A stretch of 64,000 nucleotides of DNA. Origin: Sphingomonas desiccabilis (lineage in GTDB: Bacteria > Pseudomonadota > Alphaproteobacteria > Sphingomonadales > Sphingomonadaceae). This document shows, piece after piece, positions 34,212 to 42,190 of this stretch. The notes under the pieces are model-generated. The model made no database searches and had not been told where the DNA came from. It was given only the letters and a program-made list of their open reading frames with translations. Both the position numbers and the translations under genes were made by a program. Where the stretch lies: the NCBI RefSeq assembly GCF_004135605.1, contig NZ_SDPT01000001.1, forward strand, positions 620,001-684,000, read 5' to 3'. The stretch's first letter is position 1, and each line of letters opens with the position of its first letter.

Positions 34212-35807
34212 ATGAGCGTGAGCACCGACCCGACCGACCTGTCTGCCGCCGTGCTTGAACATGAGGAGGATCGGGCGGCATCGGCGCCGGCTCGGGCCGC
34301 CCGACGCGGGTTCATGGGGATCAGTGACATCCGCATGAACGCGATCGCGCTCTACGGCAATTTTCTTATCCTCGCCGTGATCGGCATCGTCATCAATCCG
34401 CAACTGGTGCGGCTGCTCGGGCAGGAGCAGTTCGGCATCTGGAAAGCGGCGCTGCGGCTGCTCGATCTCACCGCCGTGGCGGACGGGCGGGCGACGCAGG
34501 CGCTCAAATGGGTCGTCGCGCGAGGCGAGTCGGAGGAGGACGCTGCGGCAAAGCAGCGCGCAGTCGGTGCCGCGCTGGGCATCTGGATCGTCTGGCTGCC
34601 CTTTCTTCTGCTCGGCCTTGCGCTCCTGCTGACGTTCCTGCCCGCGTTGATCAGCGGCATCTCGCTCGAAAACACGGGGCTTGCGCGAACCGCCGTTGCG
34701 ATTCTGGGCGCAAACATGGTGCTGACGGCCGTTCTGGGTGTACCTGATGCAGTGCTGGCCGGCACCAATCAGGGATGGCGCTCCTATATTCTGACCACCG
34801 CATGGCTGGTCGTGGCGAACGTCGGCATGGTCGCGCTCGCTTGGTTGGGCTGGGGGTTGGTGGGCGTGGTCAGTTCCACGCTTGTCTGTTCGCTGCTCAA
34901 CGGCGCCACGACCTATCTCGTGGTCCGGCGGCGTGTGCACTGGTGGGGTGTCCGTTTGCCCGACCGGAAGGAACTGCGCACCATGCTGGGCTTCAGCAAT
35001 CTCACGATGCTGTGGCAATTGGTGCAGATGTTCATGCTCACGTCCGACGTGTTGCTGATCGGCTATGTCAGCGGCGCCGCGACGGTCGCACGTTATACCT
35101 TCTTTGCCTATGTCAGCCAGTTCGCGCTGTCGATCTGCCTGATGACGGGTAGCGCCGTCGCGCCGCGGCTGGGGGCGTTGGTGGGCGGCGGAGACCTTTC
35201 GGGTGCGGCGCGGATGCTGCGGCAGACCCGCCAGCTCCTGCTGCTGATTGTCACACTGCTGGGTGGCGGGATGATCCTGTGCAACCGCGGCTTCCTTGGC
35301 CTGTGGGTCGGGCCGAGCTACTTCTTCGGAGTAGAAGCCAACGTGCTGATGGTGGCGGTGCTGCTACAGTTGGCGCTGATCCGGTTCGACGCGCAAGTGC
35401 AGGACATCGGGCTACAAATTGGCAGCAAGGTGCTGTGGGGCTGCGCCTGCGCCGTGCTATCCTTCGGGCTTGCTGCAGCCGCCTATTGGTGGACCACGTC
35501 GATCACCATGATGTTCGCGGGCCTGCTAATCGGCCGCCTGCCGCTGAACATCGTCTATCGCCGGCTAGTGCGCCGGATCGTGCCGGACGAGAAGGGCGGC
35601 ATTATTAGCCAAGCGGCCGGTACAGGGCTCCTCGCTGGGTCTACCGCCGTGTCGCTGATGTTCGATCTCTCTAACTTGGCGGCGTTTCTAATTGCTGGGA
35701 CAATTTGGACTATCCTGTGCGTTGTAGTGATGGCGCCATTGGCGCTCCCGTCAGATGTAATCCGGCGATTGCGGAAACGGCTGTCAGTAGGAGGCAGGAA
35801 ACCATGA
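34212..35807 (+). CDS. wzx: Polysaccharide flippase, Wzx/MATE type
   Basis: The 531-residue protein has ~12-14 hydrophobic spans beginning at IRMNAIALYGNFLILAVIGI and the layout of the MATE/MOP flippases: LRLLDLTAVADGRATQAL, AVGAALGIWIVWLPFLLLGL, FSNLTMLWQLVQMFMLTSDV, and a C-terminal loop with RLPLNIVYRRLVRRIV. It would move undecaprenyl-PP-linked repeats across the inner membrane. The N-terminal ~40 residues are charged and cytoplasmic. Its stop overlaps the Wzy start by four bases (ATGA). Confidence 0.85.
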   Translation: MSVSTDPTDLSAAVLEHEEDRAASAPARAARRGFMGISDIRMNAIALYGNFLILAVIGIVINPQLVRLLGQEQFGIWKAALRLLDLTAVADGRATQALKWVVARGESEEDAAAKQRAVGAALGIWIVWLPFLLLGLALLLTFLPALISGISLENTGLARTAVAILGANMVLTAVLGVPDAVLAGTNQGWRSYILTTAWLVVANVGMVALAWLGWGLVGVVSSTLVCSLLNGATTYLVVRRRVHWWGVRLPDRKELRTMLGFSNLTMLWQLVQMFMLTSDVLLIGYVSGAATVARYTFFAYVSQFALSICLMTGSAVAPRLGALVGGGDLSGAARMLRQTRQLLLLIVTLLGGGMILCNRGFLGLWVGPSYFFGVEANVLMVAVLLQLALIRFDAQVQDIGLQIGSKVLWGCACAVLSFGLAAAAYWWTTSITMMFAGLLIGRLPLNIVYRRLVRRIVPDEKGGIISQAAGTGLLAGSTAVSLMFDLSNLAAFLIAGTIWTILCVVVMAPLALPSDVIRRLRKRLSVGGRKP

Positions 35808-37261
35808 AGCATTTGCTGGCACTCCGACCGGTTTTCATTTGCATCGATATACTGTTGATGTTGATTGGGTGTATTGGTTTTTACATTGTTCCGGCTGGTT
35901 TTGACCCTTGGGTGGGATGGACTTGTTTAATAATATTCTACACGCTTTCCGCAACGCTACTTTCGTTCCCGGCAGGGCTGACTGCACGACTTCCTGTGTT
36001 GCTGACTACAGAGCTGGCTTTTACTCTATTCTTCTTCATACTTTTCTTTCTACCTTATCAGCAGGATTTGCTCGGTATTCTTGATTTTGCTGCCTCTACA
36101 CGCCTGAGTTATACTTATCCGAGGCAAGCAAATGCAGCGCTGATCATCGCAACGCTGTCCTACTCTGCCTTCCATCTGGGCGCGCTACTGAATCGCGCGA
36201 AGCCGGCACAAGGCTTGCCCACTCCGAAAGAGAGCCTCGGGAGCTACGTGATCATTGATATGATCTTGCCGCTTCTGCTGATCTTCGGTTGCGTCGGTTA
36301 CAAATTTGCGGGATTCCAGCCTGCCGACACTAGCCGCTATTCTGGTCAGAGTGCTGGCACGGAAGCGGGCAGCGTCGTGGCGGACGGGCTTTATACTGTC
36401 ATCCTCACGTTGTGCTTGCTAGTTATCACACGCTTTATTGTCGTCCGCGCACGGGGATCGCGCGGGGCGCCAATGCTATGGCTAGGCATGCTCGCCGTCA
36501 TAGTCTGGTCGCTTCAGATTCTCATCGCAGGTGACCGCAACAATTTCCTGATCGTGGCGCTTGCCGGCTTCGGCGGCATGGCCTCACTCTTAGTGCGCGT
36601 GCGCTTACCAATGGTGCTGATGAGCATCGTCCTCGCGTTCAGCGTTTACAACGCTATTGAAGTCATTCGGATGGCGCCGGCCGAGGATGTAACTTCCGTT
36701 CTCACAACACTGGAGAACTCGAGTGCGAAGCAGGATGAGCGCGAGAGCAGCTTCAACACCACGACCATCACGCTACGCGCCGCGCTCGAGATTGTCCCAG
36801 CGACAATTGGATTTGCCAAAGGCTCTTTCTTTGCTAACGGGGTGCTTGGGATAGTGCCGCTGGTGCGAGGTTATATAAATCCCGACCCACGGTTTAACAC
36901 GACGTCAAGCCTCATAACATATTACACAATTGGCCCATATGCCGGCTGGTCAGTAGGCACCAACGTCATCTCGGATACCTATATTAATTTCGGTTTGGCA
37001 GGGGTCGTCATTTGCAGCTTGGGTATTGGCTTGCTGATCGGGACGACACGCAAAGCGGTGCAGCGCCATGGCCTCGGCACGCGAACAGCCTTTCTGTTCA
37101 TCGGTACAATCGGGTTGATCGGCGAGATGCCGCGTTACACGCTTGACTCGCCAATCCGCATTGTCGTTTGGGGTTACGCCATCTTGTTTGTGCTGGAAGC
37201 GACTGTCGGCTTGCACCGACGTACGCAGGCGATGACCGACAATCACGCAACCTCCCGGTAA
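35804..37261 (+). CDS. Wzy-like oligosaccharide repeat-unit polymerase
   Basis: The 485-residue protein is almost entirely membrane-embedded (about 11-12 spans, for example ICIDILLMLIGCIGFYIVPA and MLAVIVWSLQILIAGDRNNF) with a large periplasmic loop rich in T/S (ESSFNTTTITLRAALEIVPA, then NPDPRFNTTSSLITYYTIGP), as in Wzy polymerases. RBS AGGAGG precedes the start. It is coupled to wzx. Its 5' half is clearly lower in GC than its neighbours (many TTT/ATT/TTA codons), a common sign of separate origin for repeat-unit-specific polymerases. A second polymerase/ligase-type protein is at 40883. Confidence 0.8.
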   Translation: MKHLLALRPVFICIDILLMLIGCIGFYIVPAGFDPWVGWTCLIIFYTLSATLLSFPAGLTARLPVLLTTELAFTLFFFILFFLPYQQDLLGILDFAASTRLSYTYPRQANAALIIATLSYSAFHLGALLNRAKPAQGLPTPKESLGSYVIIDMILPLLLIFGCVGYKFAGFQPADTSRYSGQSAGTEAGSVVADGLYTVILTLCLLVITRFIVVRARGSRGAPMLWLGMLAVIVWSLQILIAGDRNNFLIVALAGFGGMASLLVRVRLPMVLMSIVLAFSVYNAIEVIRMAPAEDVTSVLTTLENSSAKQDERESSFNTTTITLRAALEIVPATIGFAKGSFFANGVLGIVPLVRGYINPDPRFNTTSSLITYYTIGPYAGWSVGTNVISDTYINFGLAGVVICSLGIGLLIGTTRKAVQRHGLGTRTAFLFIGTIGLIGEMPRYTLDSPIRIVVWGYAILFVLEATVGLHRRTQAMTDNHATSR

Positions 37262-37283
37262 GCGATAGCTAGGAATCTGCTAC

Positions 37284-37790
37284 GTGCTCAAAGCCATCCG
37301 CCAGGAACTCCGCCGTCGGCGCGACCCGGTGGGCTACGCCCGCAGTCTCGGCGTCACGGTCGGAGAACGATGCCGTCTGATCGATGTCAGCTTCTCCTCC
37401 GAACCGTATCTGGTGACGCTCGGCAATCATGTCAGTGCCACCGCCACGCGGTTCGAGACCCACGACGGAGGCGTCTGGGTATTTCGCGACGAGGATGCGG
37501 AGATCGACGTGGTGCGCCCGATCACCGTGGGCGACAATGTCTTTATCGGCTACGGCACGATCATCCTGCCGGGCGTGACGATCGGCGACAACGTGGTGAT
37601 CGGGGCGGGATCGATTGTCACGAAGGACATTCCGTCAGGTTCTGTGGCCGCAGGCGTGCCGTGTCGGGTAATCCGGCCGATCTCCGAGTACCGTGCAGGT
37701 CTGGCCCGCTGGAGCGAACCGACCAAGGAACTGTCCCGGACCGAGAAGCGCGCCTTTTACTTGCGCAAGTTCCATCTGGCGCGGAGCTGA
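37284..37790 (+). CDS. Hexapeptide-repeat O-acetyltransferase (serine-acetyltransferase-like)
   Basis: The 168-residue protein starts at GTG with AGGA upstream. A short helical N-terminus is followed by left-handed beta-helix coils: VTVGERCRLIDVSFSSEPYL, ITVGDNVFIGYGTIILPGVT, IGDNVVIGAGSIVTKDIPSG, and VAAGVPCRVIRPI closes the helix as in acetyltransferases such as WbbJ. It would O-acetylate a sugar in the cytoplasm before flipping, the third acetyltransferase-type gene in the locus. Stop and the next start (37793) are 2 bases apart. Confidence 0.85.
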   Translation: MLKAIRQELRRRRDPVGYARSLGVTVGERCRLIDVSFSSEPYLVTLGNHVSATATRFETHDGGVWVFRDEDAEIDVVRPITVGDNVFIGYGTIILPGVTIGDNVVIGAGSIVTKDIPSGSVAAGVPCRVIRPISEYRAGLARWSEPTKELSRTEKRAFYLRKFHLARS

Positions 37791-37792
37791 TA

Positions 37793-38842
37793 GTGCGCAT
37801 CTGCTTCCTTATCACCGGCTTTGCCGACGGCGGCGCGCAGAAGCAGAGCATCTTTCTGCTGAACGAGTTCCAGAAGCGCTCCGACATCGACGTCGTCCTG
37901 ATCCACTTCACCGAAGGGGTTCACGACGAATTGCTCGAGCGCGACGGCATCGAGATCGTCCAATTGGCGGTGCGTTCGTTCTACGACTGGCGTATCCCCT
38001 TCAAGTTGCGTCGTGTGCTCCGGCGCACACGCCCCGACGTCCTCCTTTCCTGGTTGCCGAATTGCGACATCCCGGCCGCGCTGGTGCGCCGGGCGCATCC
38101 CAAGCTGCGCTGGGTCATGACCGAGCGCAATTCGGCCTATCCGTTGAAAGACCCGCGCTTCGCTGCCCGTCGGCTGCTCGGACGGCTCGCCGACGCGGTC
38201 GTCGCCAATTCGCTGAAAGGATCGCACTACTGGGCGCCCGTGGTGCCGGAGGCGCGGCGGTTCACCGTGCCGAACATCATACAGCCGGTCGCCTCCAGGC
38301 CGTTGATCGACCCTCCGACCGTCGCCATCATCGGCCGGCTCGAGCCGCAGAAGAATGTCGAGGCGGTGGTGCAGGCATTTGTACGCCTGGCGGCGCGCCG
38401 GTCGGACGTCCGCTTCGTCATCATCGGCAAGGGCAGCCTCGAAGACCAGATCCGGGCAGCGATCGCGGGGCATGACGCGATCGCATATCTGGGTTTCTGC
38501 AAGGACGTACACGAGCAGATCGGCCGTGCTAGCGTGATCGTGACGATGAGCCATCGGGAAGGCTTGCCCAATGTCGTGCTCGAGGCCGTGGCCGAAGACC
38601 GGCTGGTGGTCGCATCCGACATCGCGGAACATCGAGAAGTGCTCGGCCCTGACTACCCCTTCTATGTGGAAGAGCGCGGCGACCCGGCGACCATAGCCGG
38701 CGGCATCGAGCAGGCGCTGGCCCACCGCGGGGATACGAGTGCACTCGATTACGCACGCGGACGGCTGGCTACGATGAACGCCCCCGCGATCGCCGATCGC
38801 TATATCGAAATTTTTCGCCAAGTGTGCGCGGAGCCGAATTAA
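37793..38842 (+). CDS. Glycosyltransferase family 4 protein
   Basis: The ~349-residue GT-B protein starts at GTG 37793 (VRICFLITGFADGGAQKQSI), with GGAG about 9 bases upstream; the longer in-frame extension is the shadow of the acetyltransferase gene. The donor half has VAIIGRLEPQKNVEAVVQAF, FVIIGKGSLEDQI and MSHREGLPNVVLEAVAEDRL, which carries the E-x7-E type retaining motif. Linkage unknown. It is the last gene of the first EPS operon; plasmid remnants begin immediately after. Confidence 0.88.
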   Translation: MRICFLITGFADGGAQKQSIFLLNEFQKRSDIDVVLIHFTEGVHDELLERDGIEIVQLAVRSFYDWRIPFKLRRVLRRTRPDVLLSWLPNCDIPAALVRRAHPKLRWVMTERNSAYPLKDPRFAARRLLGRLADAVVANSLKGSHYWAPVVPEARRFTVPNIIQPVASRPLIDPPTVAIIGRLEPQKNVEAVVQAFVRLAARRSDVRFVIIGKGSLEDQIRAAIAGHDAIAYLGFCKDVHEQIGRASVIVTMSHREGLPNVVLEAVAEDRLVVASDIAEHREVLGPDYPFYVEERGDPATIAGGIEQALAHRGDTSALDYARGRLATMNAPAIADRYIEIFRQVCAEPN

Positions 38843-38852
38843 GGCGGCATCC

Positions 38853-38869
38853 ATTCGTGCTTTCGAGTA
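38853..38869 (-). repeat. Orphan iteron identical to those at repA
   Basis: The reverse complement of TACTCGAAAGCACGAAT is present here without any mismatch, in the same orientation relative to the following ATG as the inverted iteron before repA. It is 34 kb from the functional array and is followed 39 bases later by a truncated repA-like start. It marks the regulatory region of a second, decayed replicon. Confidence 0.85.
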
Positions 38870-38908
38870 TGAATGCCCCAAGCACCCTAGGCATGAAATA
38901 GCCGGCTC

Positions 38909-38976
38909 ATGATCCGCGCCCTGTCCCAACGCGACCTTTTCCTGCTTGAGCCCTCTCACCGGCGAGATCCGGGCAC
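38909..38976 (+). pseudogene. 5' fragment of a second repA
   Basis: From an ATG at 38909 the frame encodes MIRALSQRDLFLLEP, and after a one-base shift PLTGEIRAQ; the intact RepA has GELFLLDSPLQGEIRGERS at the matching place. The iteron in front of it is exact. The sequence then runs into the 3'-deleted IS3 remnant. Only ~22 codons remain, so the identity rests on the combination of iteron, spacing and short match. Confidence 0.6.
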
Positions 38977-39170
38977 AGATCCTTCAGCACCACGTTGTCG
39001 AGCATCGCTTCGGCCAGCAGCTTCTTCAGCCGGCTGTTCTCTTCCCCGAGCGTGCGCAGGCGTCGGGCCCGCAATTATCTGTTCTTCGCTGAACGCGCTG
39101 CGCTTCATTACGTCCGACTCCTTCACGTCGGACTCTACTCAAGATCGGCCACATTTTGGGGAGCACGTCA
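38977..39170 (-). mobile_element. Remnant of an IS3-family element (orfA end)
   Basis: The right end is GAGCACGTCA preceded by TGGG on the plus strand, that is TGACGTGCTCCCC on the minus strand, the same inverted end as the intact IS at 19093-20330. Reading leftward, MKRSAFSEEQIIA begins orfA, an internal deletion follows, then RRLRTLGEENSRLKKLLAEA and MLDNVVLKD. The rest of the element, including orfB and the left end, is gone. Confidence 0.8.
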
Positions 39171-39175
39171 AAGTT

Positions 39176-39463
39176 TCAGGCGGTACGGAGGCGTAAGCCG
39201 AGACGGACGCCCGCGTCGTCATCGGTCTTCCGCGCTGATGGTGTCCTGAACCGCTGCAGGAAGTGCCTATATAAGGTAGCCACGGCAACGCCGATGGTCG
39301 GCGCGATCTCGCGCGCCGGCATCCCCGACGCCAGCAGCTTGCGGGCTGCCTCGATCCGACGCGGGGTCATCACTGTTTTTCGGCCGCCTACCCTGCCCCC
39401 GCGCCGCGCGATGATCAGGGCAGCCGTGGTCCGCTCGCGAATGAGATCACGCTCCATCGTGCG
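39176..39463 (-). pseudogene. C-terminal fragment of a serine resolvase
   Basis: On the minus strand ERDLIRERTTAALIIARRGG, then RRIEAARKLLASGMPAREIA and VAVATLYRHF form the linker helix and HTH of a Hin/Tn3-type recombinase. The catalytic domain is missing: upstream of 39463 the sequence abruptly becomes the tail of tniB on the other strand. The frame ends at 39176 near the IS3 remnant. Confidence 0.8.
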
Positions 39464-39464
39464 G

Positions 39465-39602
39465 ATCACGGGGGGAAACTTCCGCCTGCTGCACCGGCTG
39501 TTCGTACAGATCGAGCGCATTTTGCGGATCAACGGACTGAATGCGATCACCGAAGACGTGGTGGAAGCCGCGCGCAGCACCCTCGTGATTGGTGTCACTT
39601 AG
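39465..39602 (+). pseudogene. 3' tail of tniB (transposition AAA+ ATPase)
   Basis: The plus strand encodes ITGGNFRLLHRLFVQIERIL, then RINGLNAITEDVVEAARSTL and a stop at 39602. This is the conserved C-terminus of TniB, the ATPase of Tn402/Tn5053-like transposons (also TnsC/IstB-like). It begins at the exact point where the resolvase remnant stops being recognisable, so a deletion or inversion joined the two. No tniA or tniQ is visible. Confidence 0.65.
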
Positions 39603-39717
39603 CGCTAACAGAACCGTGCCAATTAGAGCGGTTTCCGCGCGTTCTGAATCGTTGAGGATACGCAGGGCCGAGATTTTCTGATTCAGGCTCTGTGCAGGAT
39701 CGAGGAGGCCGGGATGG

Positions 39718-40068
39718 ATGCCGCGAGTGCTGTCACAGGATCTTCGGGAGCGGGTGGTCGCCGCGATTGATGGCGGGATGTCGTGCCGGGCCGCAGCAGC
39801 GCGGTTTGGAGTGAGCGCGGCGAGCGCGATCCGCCGGCGGCAGCTGGTCCTTCAGAACGGCACGCCGACAGCCAAGCCGCAGGGTGGCGATCATCGCGCG
39901 GGCAGGATCGATGCGCACGCGGCCTTCATTCTGGGCGCGATCGAGTCGAAGGACGACATCACGCTGGTCGAGTTGCAGGTGCTGCTCGCCGAGCGCGACA
40001 CGCCGGTCGGGATCGGCACGCTGTGGCGTTTCTTCGACCGCCACCGGATCACGCGCAAAAAAAGACGG
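39718..40068 (+). pseudogene. 5' part of an IS630-family transposase
   Basis: The sequence encodes the N-terminal HTH half of an IS630 transposase: VLSQDLRERVVAAIDGGMSC, RAAAARFGVSAASAIR, AKPQGGDHRAGRIDAHAAFI, TLVELQVLLAERDTPVGIGT and LWRFFDRHRITRKK. It is cut off before the DDE domain, at the point where DUF6118-like sequence begins (~40069). GAGCGGTTTCCGCG at 39627 looks like the left end of the element. Confidence 0.8.
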
Positions 40069-40498
40069 CGCGCCAGGAAGATCGGCAGACGATCGCGACG
40101 GCACGCACCGGCTTGGACGACGTAACGCGCCGGCTCCACAGCTACGTCGTATCCGCAAGGCGCGGCGACGAGCAGAACCGCTGGCTGGCGGTGGTGGGCG
40201 TCATCGGGATGCTGGCGGGCATGGTGCTGTGGGCAACGCTTGCTGCACCGATCGCGCGCACCCTGCCGGCGAATTGGCAGCTACCGGAAGAGATGGCCGC
40301 GTCCACGCTCGACCTGCCGATGTGGGAGGCTGGCAGGCACCTAATGATCGCGGATGCGCCGCGAGCTGGAACGCGCTTGTTGATGCTTGGACCATCGTCG
40401 AAGAGGATCGTGAGACGATCAAGGCATGCCAGGAGGCCGCTGCTAAGGCGCAGGGCAAGGTGCGTTGCAAAATCACTATCGCGTCGGCTAAACGGTAG
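40069..40498 (+). pseudogene. Truncated, frameshifted second copy of the DUF6118-like gene
   Basis: From ~40069 the frame encodes ARQEDRQTIATARTGLDDVT, then YVVSARRGDEQNRWL, a hydrophobic span and EMAASTLDLPMWEAGRHLM, matching residues ~90-190 of the protein at 18387-19085. A frameshift near 40360 moves the homologous C-terminus (EEDRETIKACQEAAAKAQGK) to another frame, ending at 40498. The first ~90 residues were replaced by the IS630 fragment. Confidence 0.85.
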
Positions 40499-40574
40499 GA
40501 GCTCAGGTTTTCTGTTGCAATTTAGCTAGCGTGTCGGCTACGATGCGAATCGAGTAATATCGAAAGGTCTAGTC

Positions 40575-40847
40575 ATGAAGCGAGTGAAACAGGCTGCTAC
40601 TGCGCTTCTGATGGGCGCAGCGATGCTTTCGGCCCAGTCGGCAGTGGCGGGTCAGAGCGTTCGTGCCTCATCGGCCATGCCGGCAGCCAAGGCGCTTTCG
40701 ACGTCTTCTGTCCGGGCGTCCACGCCTTCCAAGAAGGACAACTCGCTGATCGGCCTGCCCTTGATCCTGGCAGTTGCGGGCGCTGTGGCCGTAACCGCTG
40801 CCGTGGTTGTGGTCGCGGACGACGATGATAACGACAGCCCGGGTTAA
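40575..40847 (+). CDS. Small exported protein with a C-terminal membrane span
   Basis: The 90-residue protein has a signal peptide (MKRVKQAATALLMGAAMLSA, cleavage near AVAG), a Ser/Ala-rich middle, a second hydrophobic span (LIGLPLILAVAGAVAVTAAV) and an acidic tail DDDDNDSPG. Similar small proteins occur at EPS loci of sphingomonads, but no function is established. AAAGG lies 12-15 bases upstream. It begins the second EPS block. Confidence 0.65.
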   Translation: MKRVKQAATALLMGAAMLSAQSAVAGQSVRASSAMPAAKALSTSSVRASTPSKKDNSLIGLPLILAVAGAVAVTAAVVVVADDDDNDSPG

Positions 40848-40882
40848 TAGTTTTCTAGCAGACTGATTGTGGAAGTGTCGCG

Positions 40883-42190
40883 TTGAGCAGTTTCAGGCTT
40901 TGCGCGGCACTTGTTTTTTTGGCGGTCGTCCTGGGTGGTGGCGGTACGCCTGCCCCTTGGCCTGAGCTCATTCTACAGCTCTTGTTCCTGGCCGCAGCGA
41001 TTCTATGGGTCGCATTCGGGCGATCTGGGCAGCTGGCCCGTGGGCGCGGCATTCTTGATGTGCCAGTGCTGGCTGGCGTCACCTTCCTCCTCCTGCTTGT
41101 TGGCGCGCAGCTGATCGGGCTGCCGCCTGGCCTGTGGTCAGCACTGCCGGGCCGTGAACAAGTCGCTGCCACCTATGGCCTGTTCGATGCCCAATCGGCG
41201 TGGCATCCCATGACGGTGGCACCGGGCGATACCGTGGCTGCTGCTTTGTCGCTCATCCCACCACTCTTGATGCTGCTGTTCGTTGCACAGCTCCGGCTTG
41301 CAGACCGAACGCGTCTGCTGGCGGTGTTGGCGGGAGCGGCGCTGCTATCGGCCCTGTTGGGTGCGCTGCAGGTCGCGGAAGGCGGCAGCTTTCTGCGACT
41401 GTATGCGTATACCCATGTGGGGTTCGCTACCGGTTTCCATGCCAACCGGAACGCGGCCGCTGATTTGTTCTTGGTGGGGATCCTCGCCGCCATTACCTTT
41501 GCCGCCGCCAAGCGCCATTCTCCCGTCTCAGGACGGTGGCGTCTGGGGGCGCTCGGCGCCGGCGCGTTCCTGACGCTGGTGGTGCTTCTGACCGGATCGC
41601 GCACGGGCACGGTGCTGCTGTTGCCTGTGTTTGCGGTGGGCGCCGTGCTGCTTGCCGGCCGGGGCAGGGTATCACGTCGTACTCTGCTGGGCGGAAGCGG
41701 CGTGCTGCTCGCCCTGGCAGCACTGGTGATGGTCAACCCCATGCTCCGCCGCACCGCGGATCGCTTTTTTTTCGAGCAGGATGCGCGCGTCGATTTATGG
41801 ACCGACAGTTATTTTGCTGTCGAGCAGACGTGGCCGCTTGGCGCGGGACTGGGCAGTTTTGTCCCGGTGTTTCTCACGGCCGAGCGCCTGGAGGCAGTAG
41901 ATCCTTCCTACCCGAACCGCGCGCATAATGACTATCTGGAGTTTGCGCTGGAGGCGGGGCTGCCAGGACTTGTCCTGCTGGCGTTTGTGTTCGGTGCCGT
42001 TGTGTGGCGGGTGCGCAAGCATCTTGCGGCAGGAGGCGTTGTTGCACTTCATGCAACATTTGCTGCCATGGTTATTACCCTGTTCGCCCTCCACTCGATC
42101 GTCGATTATCCGATGCGATCCATGTCCCTGGCAGTGATTGCTGCAATGGCGATTGCGTTGCTGGCGCGCGAGCCGGTAGAGGATGCGTAA
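40883..42190 (+). CDS. O-antigen ligase/Wzy-C family membrane protein
   Basis: The 435-residue protein starts at a TTG with GGAAG upstream. It has about 11 spans and the Wzy_C core: TGFHANRNAAADLFLVGILA, LLTGSRTGTVLLLPVFAVGA and the periplasmic loop with YPNRAHNDYLEFALEAGLPG, whose H-N-D-Y-L-E motif is typical of O-antigen ligases and EPS polymerases. It overlaps wza by 8 bases. With the Wzy-like protein at 35804 the locus has two candidate polymerases; which acts on which polymer is open. Confidence 0.85.
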   Translation: MSSFRLCAALVFLAVVLGGGGTPAPWPELILQLLFLAAAILWVAFGRSGQLARGRGILDVPVLAGVTFLLLLVGAQLIGLPPGLWSALPGREQVAATYGLFDAQSAWHPMTVAPGDTVAAALSLIPPLLMLLFVAQLRLADRTRLLAVLAGAALLSALLGALQVAEGGSFLRLYAYTHVGFATGFHANRNAAADLFLVGILAAITFAAAKRHSPVSGRWRLGALGAGAFLTLVVLLTGSRTGTVLLLPVFAVGAVLLAGRGRVSRRTLLGGSGVLLALAALVMVNPMLRRTADRFFFEQDARVDLWTDSYFAVEQTWPLGAGLGSFVPVFLTAERLEAVDPSYPNRAHNDYLEFALEAGLPGLVLLAFVFGAVVWRVRKHLAAGGVVALHATFAAMVITLFALHSIVDYPMRSMSLAVIAAMAIALLAREPVEDA

